Shown: positions 10,640-21,255, numbered from the stretch's first letter. The stretch: DNA of 64,000 nt from Lonicera japonica (GCA_021464415.1 CM038468.1:31608969-31672968), one strand, 5' to 3'. A program made the numbers and translations. The notes: generated by a model from the letters alone, not told the origin.

Positions 10640-11280
10640 ATTTAGGATCAGCTCTTTTGGACCCGGTTGGCGTCAAGCGATGGTTGATGAGATGTCTGCG
10701 TTACATTCTAATGGCACTTGGGATTTAGTGCCCCTTCCTCCTGGGAAATTCTACAGTCGGTTTTTGTCGTTGGGTTTATTCTATCAAAGTTGGTCCTGAT
10801 GGAGTATAGACCGGTTGAAAGCTCGATTGGTTGCCAAAGGTTATACACAGATTTATGGGCTTGATTATGTGACACATTCTCTCTCGGTTGCTAAAATGGG
10901 CCTCTCGTTCGCCTATTTCTTTCTATGTCCGCCATTCATCAATGGCCTCTCTATCATCATTGATATCAAGAATGCTTTCCTCCATGGTGAATTACAAGAA
11001 GTTTATATGGAGTAATCTCCTGGGTTTGTTGCTCAGGGGGAGTCTAAATCTCGATTTGTGTGTCGCCTCCGACGTTCTTTATATGGACTTAAAACAGTCC
11101 CCACGAGCTTTGGTTGGGCGATTCAGTTCAGTTGTTCAAACAATTTGGAATGACCCGAAGCGAGTCTGATCATTCAGTGTTTTATCACCACTCGCCCTCC
11201 AACCGATGCATCTATTTGGTGTGTATGTGGATGACATTGTGATTACCGGAAATGACCAGGAGGGGTATACAGAAACTTAA
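10640..11280 (+). pseudogene. copia reverse transcriptase fragments
   Basis: Visible blocks are LKARLVAKGYTQIYGLDY (10,815 on), [16 protein letters not shown] (near 10,965) and VYVDDIVITGND with the YVDD catalytic box (near 11,221). In-frame stops and shifts separate them. Confidence 0.85.
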
Positions 11281-11589
11281 GCAACATTTGTTCCAACACT
11301 TTCAGACAAAAGATTTGGGCACACTCAAGTACTTTTTGGGATCGAAGTTGCTCAACATCCAACATGGCGTATTATATCTCCCAGCGAAAGTATGCCCTGG
11401 ATATCTTTAAGAAGAACAGGCATGTCCAACTGCAAACCCGTCGAGACTCTGATGGATCCGAAGCTAAGCTTCTACTAATCAGGGGAGCCTTTACACAACC
11501 CGAGTAAATACAGGAGACTTATTGGTAAAACTTAACTACCTCACGGTAACACGCCCTGATATTGCGTTTCCGATGGTGTTCTCAGTCAG

Positions 11590-12189
11590 TTTCTAAGTAC
11601 TCCATGTGATAGTCATTGGGATGCAGCTATTCGTATTCTAAAGTATATCAAGAGAGCTCAGGTAAAGGCTTTTTTATAATGAAAACAAGGGCATACTCAG
11701 GTAATTGCTATTCAGATACTGATTGGGCAGGCTGTCCGTCCGATAGCGCTCAACTACTGGATACTGCATTTTTGTTGGGGGTAATCTGTGTCTTGGAAGA
11801 GCCAGAAACAATCCGTTGTTGCTCTATCCACTGCTGAAGCAGAATATCGAGCCTTGGCTAAAGCAACATGTGAACCTCATATGGCTGAAACAATTACTAC
11901 TCCAGGAGCTACAATTTATAGAGATTCAGCAATGAAGTTAATATGTGATAATCAAGCAGCTTCCATATTGCCTCTAATCCTGTCTTTCATGAGAGGACCA
12001 AGCATAATAGATGCATTGACTTCAGCCATTTATTCGAGAGAAGATTTCTTTCACAAGTGGACATTCTACTCTGGTTATGTTAAGTCAAATGATCAACTAG
12101 CAGATATATTTACCAAGTCTCTCACAGGTCCTCGAGTCAATTATATTTGTAACAAGCTGGGAACATATAACTTGTACGCTCCAGCTTGA
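11590..12189 (+). pseudogene. copia RNase H, C-terminal end of pol
   Basis: SDTDWAGCPSD (about 11,716) and, in another frame, TAEAEYRALAKATCE and ICDNQAA followed by NDQLADIFTKSL are RNase H landmarks of Ty1/copia. The last 133 codons (11,788-12,189) are open and end just before the purine tract. Confidence 0.85.
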
Positions 12190-12196
12190 GGGGGAG
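12188..12196 (+). other. polypurine tract
   Basis: GAGGGGGAG directly precedes the 3' LTR and would prime plus-strand DNA synthesis. Confidence 0.85.
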
Positions 12197-12359
12197 TGTT
12201 AAATATTATATTAGCTGTTATATTAGCTGTATATTAGCTGTTAGATAGGAGCTGTATATTAGCTGTTAGATAAGTTATTTTAATAGTGTTTCCTCTTGTA
12301 TAAATAGATGCTCTTGTTATTGAAAATAAGACACGACATTTTCTTCTTATTCTTTCTCA
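12197..12359 (+). repeat. 3' LTR of the copia element
   Basis: 163 bp, same length as the 5' LTR. By eye it differs at four positions, all substitutions. Confidence 0.95.
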
Positions 12360-12364
12360 GACTT
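12360..12364. repeat. target-site duplication GACTT (right)
   Basis: Matches 7,294-7,298 exactly and belongs to the host exon. Confidence 0.95.
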
Positions 12365-12378
12365 TTTGGTACCTTCTC
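12360..12378 (-). pseudogene. 5' stub of the coiled-coil exon split by the copia element
   Basis: Minus strand: a pyrimidine tract and CTTTCAG acceptor, then GAG AAG GTA CCA AAA AGT, after which the retrotransposon begins. The peptide start EKVPKS matches the beginnings EKKPK and EKEPN of the related exons at 14,286 and 15,667. The acceptor is preceded by ACTTGGCTCC, an intron word found before several family acceptors. Continues at 7,293. Confidence 0.6.
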
Positions 12379-13131
12379 CTGAAAGGATAAAGAGGGAGCC
12401 AAGTAAAAAAAAAAAGTTTGCACAAAACCAAACAAATACTATTAGTGAAATTTCTCTTCCTTCTATATATCCAAAAGAATCTCAACAAACAACTTTGTTG
12501 GTTGGATGGTTTTATGCGCACAGTGTAGTAGCCATTTTGTCATTCATCAATATATCTCATTAAGTTATTAGCTTCCTTACTTTTGAGCTCAGACCTGGTA
12601 TAGTTTGAAACAAACAGAAGTCTAACAAATGAACATTCAATGTGACTAACAACTTGTTCTAGAGCAATTGTATTTCACACTTTTCCACACAAAGCACAAA
12701 CATACCTAATCTCTTTTTCTCAAGCTTTTGTCTCATGTAAAAACAATTCAAAGGAACTCAATTATTTCCTGTGTAAACCAAAACAGGCACACCTTAAGGG
12801 AATGAATTGGGAAAGTTGGGTTACTTGGGTAAGGTGCATTTGAACAGAACCAAATAGCTAACGAGAGAGAGAGATTTCACAGGACATCAACAAATGCCAA
12901 CAAATACCCAAATAGTACTCCTTTTTGAACAAACAAATAACCATCTCAGAGAAGAGGGGGTTGTGAAACGAAGACTAGCTTATACCAAAGCCACCAGTGC
13001 CATGACATTTTGACCTACTCCTTCGAATTTTCGACTAGACCTAGTTCTTCATTTTCACAAATGTCTTTTGTTGTTTGAATTATATTGTCAGCATTTAAGC
13101 AAACTTTTGTAGAAAGATAGTGAGATATATA
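12379..13131. other. intron of the minus-strand family locus
   Basis: No coding sequence. It contains a partial copy (about 12,750-12,850) of the intronic repeat that recurs at 14.9, 16.0 and 17.5 kb (CCAAAACAGGCACACC, GGGAATGAATTGGG). Confidence 0.45.
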
Positions 13132-13282
13132 GGGTGCATTTCAAGTAAGGACCAGTTTATCTTACGGATTAGATGATTTGAGGCTCAAATGGCTGCATTT
13201 TTGATGAAATTTGATGGAGATGAGCCCTCAAATCACCCAATCCGTACCAATAGGTCCGTAAGACCTTACTTGAAATTCACCC
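13132..13282. mobile_element. 151-bp palindromic MITE in a TATA context
   Basis: The terminal inverted repeats match at 18 of 20 positions (GGGTGCATTTCAAGTAAGGA against GGGTGAATTTCAAGTAAGGT) and the arms continue inward through GGATT-GATGATTTGAGG-CTCA. ATATA flanks both ends, so the target was probably TA. No coding capacity. It sits in an intron of the family locus. Confidence 0.7.
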
Positions 13283-13355
13283 ATATATATAAATATATAT
13301 ATAGAGGGAGAGATACACAAACTGGAATAGATCAATATAGTATTAGTACTAGTTC

Positions 13356-13451
13356 CTCGGGCATGACTTCATCTTCAGGTACTATTTCAAGTGTAGGACT
13401 GAACTTTCGAGGTTCCCTATGGTTTCGACGATTCCGACGACGGGCACTAGC
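13356..13451 (-). pseudogene. 96-nt phase-0 exon: basic and acidic segment (second copy)
   Basis: Minus strand: TTTGGCAG acceptor, 32 clean codons beginning ASARRRNRRNHREPRKFS and ending in an acidic EIVPEDEVMPE. Both borders are phase 0. The base after the expected exon end is GA instead of the GT seen in the paralogous exon at 13,620, so this donor is lost and the exon could not be spliced normally. A basic cluster followed by an acidic end precedes the zinc finger in plant RING-CH proteins, which fits a place upstream of the finger, but that is inference. Confidence 0.5.
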
Positions 13452-13619
13452 CTGCCAAATATATATATATATATACAATATAGTATTCAGAGCATCCAAC
13501 CCGAAACCAATTGGCAATGAGTGGAGGAGACCCGGTTCTTCATTTTCACAAATGTCTGTTGGTTGTCTGTATTTATATGTGAAGCAAACTTTGTAATAAG
13601 AAAATGAGATATTAAGTAC

Positions 13620-13702
13620 CTCTGGCATGTCTTCTTCGGAGGTATTATTCAAGTGGAGGACTTAACCTTCCAGTTCACGACGATTCGGATGAGGGGACTA
13701 AC
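13620..13702 (-). pseudogene. paralogous exon (first copy), frameshifted
   Basis: Minus strand: TTTGGCAG acceptor and CCAGAG|GTACTT donor bracket 83 nt that align with the exon at 13,356-13,451 with several small deletions. The reading frame is broken by a stop, but the splice sites survive: the complement of the neighbouring copy, which keeps the frame but has lost the donor. Confidence 0.5.
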
Positions 13703-14103
13703 CTGCCAAATCAGAACACATTTGATTGTCAAATTTACAAACAAATATATATATAGAATGAATGAGCTTTCCATTCTTGAAAGCATTTTCATTACATGGA
13801 CCCACCCAATAGGTAGCTTAATAAATTAAGTCGTTCTATAGGTAGCACTAAGCAGCTTAATAATTATTTTGCTCAACTTATTTCACTAATTTGCCAACTT
13901 TTTAATATTTTTTTCGGCGGATTTAGAAATTGGATAAATGGAAAGGGAAAGCAAGAAAAAATGTGTGAGCTGGGCAATTGTATGAGCTATAGCAACATAA
14001 TGCGGCCAAGAATAAGGTACGGAGCAAATCAGATAACAATTAAGAGGTAGACAATAATAATATTAAACAACAGATAGTGGTGCGATTCAAAGAGTAACTT
14101 AAC

Positions 14104-14286
14104 TGGTATCGATGATGGGGATCCGGATTGAGATCTACGGTCATCAATTTGGGATCTGATGTTATCAATCTGGGACTGGAGAACAGCGACATGGGATCTG
14201 AGCTTATCAACTTCATATTTGATATATTCAACTGCATGGACTCTATTGGATGTTGCGGGATCAAACTTTGGTTTTTTCTCCTGCTT
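14104..14286 (-). CDS. 183-nt phase-0 exon encoding a coiled coil
   Basis: Minus strand: TTTTTTTGTAG acceptor (AG at 14,288-14,287), 61 uninterrupted codons, then CCA|GTTAAG. The peptide starts KQEKKPKFDPATSN, continues with heptad-like VEYIKYEVDKLRSHVAVL and QSQIDNIRSQIDD, and ends in a Ser/Pro-rich tail. Hydrophobic residues at a/d spacing over about 35 residues indicate a coiled coil. This is the best preserved exon of the set. The beginning matches the frameshifted exon at 15,583-15,667 and the split exon at 12,378. I know no named family for it. The surrounding copies are broken, so the whole gene may be dead even though this exon is clean. Confidence 0.5.
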
Positions 14287-14649
14287 CTACAAAAAAAGAG
14301 AACGGTATATTGTCAACTTCAACACAACCTAAGGTTCGGTTGGTTTTCTTCTCTTCCCTCGTACATTAATGCGGAACTCATTTTATAATTTTAATTTTGT
14401 ATTGTTTGATGATATAATTTCATCTGAAAGAATCAACCGAACAACTTTGAAACAGGAATTAGTTTGTGGATCCTACTCACCAGATATAGAAAGTCAACAA
14501 TGCAAATGATCGCTTATCTTTTTGTTTCTTCAAACTGTGCTACCATTTTAATGCACTGAGCATATTCGCGCATTACAATCATTTTGACGAGGAGTGCTTA
14601 TAGTCCAGGCCATCTAAAACTTGTACGCTCAATTTCCATGGTGCTCTAA

Positions 14650-15130
14650 AAACATTAAAGGTGCATTTGATTACACCTGTATCCCATAAAAGACACCCAA
14701 TAATCCATATTGTTCACCTTATGTGGTATTTGATTGAGTAAATTTTCCAAGCAATCAATTTCCATGGCACAATTTATTTTAGGGCAATTTTCTTCTTTTT
14801 TCTATCGAATCCAAAAACCCATCTCCCCACTCAATTTCTTTTTTTCTATGGAAAAACATTTCCCAAGGAACTCAACGCTTTACATTGAAAATAAACCAAA
14901 ACCAAGCATGCCTTAACAGAATGAAATAGGGTGCGCTTGATTAGTTAACATCATAACGAAATGAATTCCTTAGAATTGTGTTACATCGAAAAAGACTTCG
15001 TCAAAAACATAAGTTTAGGTGGGGAGTGGTTTATGGACTCCAAAGAATAGAAAATAATTAGGTTACAATAAGTGGAACCAACAAAGAATGTTTCCTTTAA
15101 AACCAACGCAATCAAACACGACTAGAGATG
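14650..15130. repeat. intron repeat, copy 1
   Basis: One of several diverged copies of an intronic block (others 15,780-16,200 and 17,265-17,680): GGATTACACCT, TTTGATTG, CCATGG, AATCCAAAAACC, GGAACTCAA, GGGAATGAA, AGTTAACAT. Each copy lies on the 5' side (minus sense) of a family exon, so exon and intron were duplicated together. Confidence 0.6.
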
Positions 15131-15582
15131 GAAAATAATGGATATTGGGCATTTCTCATGGAAATTAAGTACAACCAAATACACTTTAGAGCTTTCTAAA
15201 CAAGCATACAATTGCTTTGCTAGTGTTCGTAGGTATCAAGTCAATGTGCATGTAACAAGTCTTCAGCACAAAAATAACTGCCTGAAAATGTCAATAACAT
15301 TTCATGAGTTAAGGATAGAAAGCATCTACAAAGTTACTTCACCAAAACCTAAAATATAACCGAAAAGATATTTGTGCACATAATGGACCCAAAGGCCCAA
15401 CTTATAATTAAATACAAACAAAAGAAACGGGTTAAACTAAGCACATTAAATCAAACCCAAATTCAGAATATTGTTCAATTCAATGTTGAAAGGTAATACC
15501 TAAAGGAAGTCACAATATTGAAAATTATTCGTCAACATTTAAGCAAATTTTGCAACAAAGATATGAGAGAGAAAAAACTTAC

Positions 15583-15667
15583 ATTTCTGCTAGGACCAGC
15601 TTTATTGCTTTCTGATTCATCTATTACTTTAGTTTCCACGCAGCCCAAAGTTTGGTTCTTTCTCCTG
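15583..15667 (-). pseudogene. coiled-coil family exon with a one-base frameshift
   Basis: Minus strand: GTAACAG acceptor, 85 nt, then AGAAAT|GTAAGT. The first codons read QEKEPNFGLRG in phase 0, the last read DESESNKAGPSRN in the frame expected at the donor; a single extra base lies between. The start matches the exon at 14,286 and the end matches the exon at 17,067, so it looks like the fuller ancestor of both. Confidence 0.55.
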
Positions 15668-15779
15668 CTGTTACAAGAACACGGAGCCAAGTGAGGAAAA
15701 GTTTTTAGTGCAAAACTTGGCCTTTATCCCTGTTACGCATTGGCACATTACAATATTTATCCTTGATGCTAACAACATT

Positions 15780-16200
15780 AAGGGTGTGGTGGATTACACC
15801 TATATTCACTCGAAAATGCCCAAGACTCCATAATTTTCACCTTTTGTGATGTTTGATTGCATATATATCCCATGGACCATGGTTCAGCTGGTTTTAGAGC
15901 AATTATTTCTCTCTTCCATCAAATCCAAAAACCATTGTTCACGTGAATTTTTATTTACTATGTAAAAGACTTCCAGGAACTCTTTTTTTTTTCCGATGTA
16001 AGGTAAAACCGGACACACCTATAGGAAATGAATTGGGAAAATGGGGTAGAGTGGATTTGATAAGTTAACATGATAAAGAATTGAATTCCTTGCATGGATT
16101 TCATCGATACAGGGGGGAAAAAAACTTTAGCCAGATCAAGTTGCAGCATGGAATTGAATTCTTGTAAGTTTAATGCAATCAAACACAAATAGAGATGAAC
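15780..16200. repeat. intron repeat, copy 2
   Basis: Close relative of 17,265-17,680 at a distance of about 1,485 bp; shared stretches include AATCCAAAAACCAT and AGTTAACATGATAAAGAATT. Confidence 0.65.
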
Positions 16201-16429
16201 CAAGTGGAACTTTGGGCTATCCCCGAGGAAAATAAGTGCAATGGAAGACAGTCTTAGATCTTTCTAAAGAAGTATAGTATTCTTTGGTTATTGTTTGTAG
16301 GTGTCATGACAGTGCACATGTAACTGCCCGAAAACAGCTACAACATCAGTTGAAGATAAGAATCTACAATTAATAACTCATTAGTAAAACTAAATGTAAA
16401 TTACATAAAGGACAGCTTAACAATATTTG

Positions 16430-16620
16430 TGACGAGAAAGAGACAGAGTAGCACTGGATTTCGTAGTGTACATCCCATTTCAATGGGACATTCGTCCTGG
16501 TTAGGAAATTTTCACATATATAAAGGACAACTTAATTTACTTACAGACAAGGCATGAAAGGCCATCTTAAATGGTATATAAAGCTCAATAGTAGAAACTT
16601 ATTAGTCTTAAATGCTACAG
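16430..16620. repeat. duplicated intron segment, left copy
   Basis: Words ATTTCGTAG, ATTTGTCCTGGTT-like, TTTTCACA-ATATAAA and AAATGG-ATA-TAAA recur in order at 17,915-18,060, again 1.48 kb away. Together with the other blocks this defines a tandem duplication of roughly 15.55-17.04 and 17.04-18.5 kb. Confidence 0.6.
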
Positions 16621-17066
16621 CAATTACTCTTACTAGATAAATAAATTGAAGACCAGATTGGCTGAAATCATTACTCAATATGAGTTCCATTCAATTCTTA
16701 TGTTTCACCGATAACAAAAAAAAAAACAAAAAAAAAAGGGAATAATGCTTGAAGTAAGAGATGCATGTGAAGTGACATGAGGACTTCCTTGAATATATGA
16801 ACAAAAAGACGAAAGGAAAAGGTGAAGATGAAGGATTTGAAGAGACATAATAGTTCGATGGGTAGAAAAAGAATTATGTTCAAACCAAAGACTGCAGAAA
16901 ATATATATATAACAAGAATATAAAATTGAAGTAATTACTTCAGCTTTAGCAAAATCCCATAGGCAATCTAATCACTGTTTCTCCCACTAGCAGGGATGGG
17001 TCATAATGGGTCTTACTGTGTGCATGTCAAATTTCACAACCAAGATGTGAGAGAGAAAATAATTAC

Positions 17067-17123
17067 AGTTTTGCCAGGATCGGATTTATTGCGTTCTAAA
17101 TCATCTACTTCTTCAATGTCCTC
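17067..17123 (-). pseudogene. 57-nt phase-0 exon of the family
   Basis: Minus strand: GTAACAACAG acceptor, 19 open codons (EDIEEVDDLERNKSDPGKT), then GTAATT, a weak donor. It aligns with the 3' half of the exon at 15,583-15,667 and has lost the middle. It could follow the ATGGCA leader exon at 19,121 in frame. Acidic and short; no domain. Confidence 0.5.
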
Positions 17124-17264
17124 CTGTTGTTACAAGAATAAGAAGCCAAGTGAAGCAAACTTGTTAGGGCAAAACTTATTACTTATTAGTGCATGGAACT
17201 AGTAATTGTGTACTTCTTGGTTTTATGCAATAGCTCATTATCCTTGATGCTACAAATATTACAG

Positions 17265-17680
17265 GTGTGCTGGGCTACACCTCTATTCCGTGGAAAATGC
17301 CCCCGACTCCATTAATTTCCCTTTTTCTGGTATTTGATTGCCTAAACTTCCCATGGTACAACTCATTTTAGAACAATTTTTTTTCTCATTGCAATCGAAT
17401 CCAAAAACCATCTCTCCTACATTTTTGTTTACTAGTAAAACAATTCTCGGGAACCCAATTATTTCCAGCGAAAACGAAACCAGGCAGGCACACCTCATGG
17501 GAATGAAGTGGGAAAATGGGGTAGGGTGAATTGGTTAACATGATAAAGAATTGAATTCCTTGGATGGATTTAATGGATACAAGAAAAATACAAAGGCTAA
17601 AACAAGTTGTAGGCACGAAAATGATTTCTGGGAAATTTAACGCTATCAAACACCCATAAAGATGGACAAAGTAGAACTTT
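17265..17680. repeat. intron repeat, copy 3
   Basis: Third full copy of the intronic block (see 14,650 and 15,780). Confidence 0.65.
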
Positions 17681-19120
17681 GGGCTTTTCCCAAGGAAAGG
17701 AAGTGTAATGAAAAACAGTCTTAGAGCTTTCTAAATAAATATGGAATGCTTTGATAGTGTTTGTAGGTGCAAGTCAGTGCACATGAAACAAGTCTTCGGC
17801 ACAATGTTAACTGCTTGTAAAGGCCAATAATAATTTCTCAGTTAACGATAGAAAAACATCTACAAATGTTTATTTCATAAGTAACACTACATTCAAATTT
17901 CCGTCCTTGGGGAGAGAGAGAGAGAGTGTAGCATTTGATTTCGTAGAGTCTATGTTCCATTTGTCCTGGTTGAGAACTTTTCACACATATAAATGCTAGC
18001 TTAGTTTACTTGGGCATGAGAGGCTATCTGAAATGGATTATAAATCTCAATACCACAAATTCGTATTCCACTAATAACTAACTCTTAATTAGACTATCTT
18101 AAATGCTACTCTTCTCAAGCAAGATAAGATAACTATTATAGAAATTACTCCTAATCTATATTATATAAAAAGGTCAAGACCAATCTCAAAAAAAATAAAA
18201 AATAAAAGTGTACAATGCTGATAACCTAATAGAGGAGAGGACAAGATTTCCAGTGAAACAGAATCCCCAGACTCAGCGTATTGACGCATCCCATCTCAAA
18301 AGAGTTCCAGTTCTAAATCCTTAGTTCGTGACATAGATCAACAAATAAAAAGGAAAGAGGTTCAAAATTTCCGATGATGGAGAGGCTCTCTACGTAAGTG
18401 AGTTGAGGACTTTAGTTTCTTGAATAAATAAACAAAAGTTTGAAACAGAAGCTGCACAAAACCTATACACATAGTATTGAAGTTTGAACATATATCCTCT
18501 TTTGTTTCATTTTCCATTACTCTAAAGGGCAAATTGCATATCATCAGTCACATATCAATTGCATATCTACCCAAATCTGGTACACCATATAAGCATATTA
18601 GCATTTCATAATATCCAAGAAAATGAAATAAAGTGCAATCTGAAGTGAAGCCAACTGAAAAAGGCCAAAAAAATCCAGCTCTATCGATGAGAACACTTTT
18701 ATCTCATCTTGTACAAGCAATTAAGAACCCTAAATAGATAAATAAAGGTAAGTAAATCAAGTACATTATCCACAAAATTTCCCTAAAAACAACCTAACTG
18801 TGAATTGGGGCATAAAATGAAAACATAATGATAATGCCCAGACATAATGATTCTTGAATTCCAAAATGACAACCAACAACCCCTACATACATAGATTGAG
18901 AAATAATAACAATAACAATAATAATGGAACATACATTCATCAATGAATACAAATAATTAACAAATGACATCAATCGGAAGCTAAGAAAAACCCAGAGAAA
19001 TTACTTCTTCCCATACGTTGGCCCTAAAACTGAACCCTAAGTTTCGGAATGCATATATATATAGAAATAAAATAGTTGGGAAAGTAAAAGAACTAGAAAT
19101 AAAACTGAATTATTACTTAC
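17681..19120. other. probable first intron of the family locus
   Basis: No coding frame. The part 18,605-18,960 recurs at 41,780-42,560 in the same orientation, split there by a MITE-like insertion. Confidence 0.45.
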
Positions 19121-19190
19121 TGCCATTTTTATTAATCTTCTTGAAGAATTCTTGAAGAAGAAGAAGAGCCTCAATTCAAACAGAACCCTA
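19121..19190 (-). CDS. leader and start-codon exon of the family
   Basis: Minus strand: a GAA-rich leader (after a possible CTTTGGCAG acceptor) ends in AAAATGGCA|GTAAGT, so the first exon would contribute only Met-Ala in phase 0 and splice to the phase-0 exons downstream. The second locus carries a comparable AAAATGGCAG at about 52,092. A start exon of two codons is unusual, and the call rests on the strong donor and on that parallel. Confidence 0.4.
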
Positions 19191-20620
19191 CCTGCCAAAG
19201 AAAGTGAAGTAAACAGAGAGCGCGAGAGAGAAGGATAAAATAACCCAAAACTCAGCAACATATATATAGGAAGAAAGAGGGTGATCGGGTCTTGGCCCAT
19301 GGAATCCATTTTTGATGGGGCAAAATTGGATCAGGTCGCGGAGTTTCTAATAATAAAATAACACGTATTTATTTTTATTTAAAATTAATTTTATTTTTAT
19401 TTATTTAAATTAAAAATAAAAAAATAAAAATGAACACGTGTCGTTTTATTATTGAAACCTTATAACCTCATCTAATTAAGCCCCCATAAAAAAAAATTGG
19501 CCTATGTGGTTAAACATTTGATATTTTATGTGCGAGTTGCGGTTTAATTCTTTCATTTTTCTTAAACATTTATCGAAATTTATAATTGTTTCTATCAAGA
19601 AAAAAATGTAGATTGCGGGATTGAATTATTTATAGTTTCATTTGAATTGTTTTAATTGGGATTGTTAGACACTAACTTCGTTAGGGACCAGCTTCAAATT
19701 TTTATAAGGAACGTTTTAATTGAGAAAGATTATTTCATTTATACAAGTGTCTTTACGATTTTTTAATAAAAAAATATGTAGTACCTTGACATTTTTTTTA
19801 TTATTATTGATATTTTAGTGATTAGGGTGTTTGGTTGGTTTCAAAAAATTTATAATGAAAATAATATACAAGACAATTTGCATGATTGATTTAATTATAG
19901 CAAATACAAGAAATTCACAAATATTTGTACCGTTAATAATAAAAGTAAATGCAATATTTTTCATATTTATATTGTTAAAATTAATTGTTTTTCCAAAAGA
20001 TCGAAATACTAGGCTTTATATTATTTCGAAATAATTCATTATTTTATTTTATTTTATTTTTATTTTTAAACTTGTATGATACTATATAAAAGTAAAATAA
20101 AACTTGTTGTTAATAAAAAAATTTCTATAAATTGTGTTAAAATGACTTCATATGCATCTTGTTAAAATAGTAATTTTTGGTTTCAAAAGCTAGATTTTTT
20201 TTTTATCATATAGGAATTGATTTGTTGTTGTTTTACCTATTGGACCATCCTTAATGAAATTCAAGAATGGATAAAGCACTTTTATAGTTTTATGTACACA
20301 AGTATCTAAATTAATATGAAAAATATTCTTATTAACTAAAATACAGTAAAAATCAAACAAAAAGATAAAGAGTTAATTAAAAAAAAATCAGATAAAAGAA
20401 AGAACATGAGCGTATACCGTTTTATATTGCATAGCAAGGGAATAATGCTAGGTATTTATATTTATCAAACTACTCAAGGGCAGTTGGAATTAGTGGCACA
20501 TGTGGCACCTTCCCAAAAATCCACTAGCTCAAATAGATATCTAATAGAGTAGTGCTTTACACCATTCCATGTATCTATATTCTTTCTGTAAATAATACAT
20601 CTTTAAATCAAACCATTATA
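19191..20620. other. no gene seen; possible promoter side of the family locus
   Basis: AT-rich, with long A/T blocks at 19,370-19,430 and 20,036-20,070. A TATATATAGG box at 19,259 lies upstream (minus sense) of the leader exon and could be its TATA box. Confidence 0.3.
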
Positions 20621-20629
20621 AATAAGGCT

Positions 20630-21255
20630 GGTCACAGTACGGTAATTGAATTAAATTGGTCGGCTTACTATCAAATTGACTAAATCGGTATTATAAATTA
20701 AAGAATTGCTATTGCATCGACATGATTGGTAAACCAACCTTCGGTTAAACTGATGATTCAATTGGTTCAATTATTTATTGGTATAAACCAACTAATATCA
20801 AATAAACAAATACAGGTGAACGTACTCCAATCAATTTTTCAAGTACCATCTGCAAAAGCACTAACCAACTAACCAATTCAATTATCAAAGGATGCTTATT
20901 AATATGAACTACATAGTAAGTAATATACTACCACATAATTTATCATAAAATTATGACAACATCATTAAGTAAATATATAATTTATTTTTTTGTTGCATAA
21001 AGCAGCAGGAGGCCAAGAGCACAGCTGCACATCAGCAAAACTAAGTAATAAAAATAGCGAACTGAATGGAGTCTACTGAGAGTTTAAACTTGTAAATTTT
21101 TTATATTTTTTTATGTATGGTCGACCGGTCAATAAATACCGTACATTTGAATTAAATAAACCATACAGGTATTGCATTTGGTTGGCATTTGAGTGTTAAG
21201 TTACCAACTAATCATCGGCGGTTTGATTACCAATCGATTTGCGATTGGCGGTGAC
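20630..21255. mobile_element. candidate non-autonomous transposon (hAT-like ends)
   Basis: The left end (CTGGTCACAGTACGGTAATT) and the right end in reverse complement (GTCACCGCCAATCGCAAATC) share spaced words such as GTCAC, CAAT/TAAT and ATTGGT. Inside are many GGTT/AACC words. No transposase and no certain target duplication. Confidence 0.28.

Larger units (their letters stand above)
7299..12359 (+). mobile_element. complete but decayed Ty1/copia retrotransposon (short LTR, Ale/Retrofit-like)
   Basis: Length 5,061 bp with 163-bp LTRs, a perfect initiator-Met primer site, a purine tract and a perfect 5-bp target duplication. The order gag, protease, integrase, reverse transcriptase, RNase H is that of Ty1/copia. 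Frameshifts and stops are frequent, so it cannot move alone. By eye the two LTRs differ at 4 of 163 positions (2.5%), which suggests a fairly recent insertion compared with the many breaks inside; it may have been copied from an already defective parent using proteins of a relative. The short LTRs fit the Ale/Retrofit lineage, an inference to be settled by reverse transcriptase phylogeny. It lies within an exon of the coiled-coil pseudogene. Confidence 0.93.

Noticed and set aside
13189..13596. 135-codon plus-strand frame
   Set aside because: It runs through the MITE and a TA repeat and opposes the better supported minus-strand exon.
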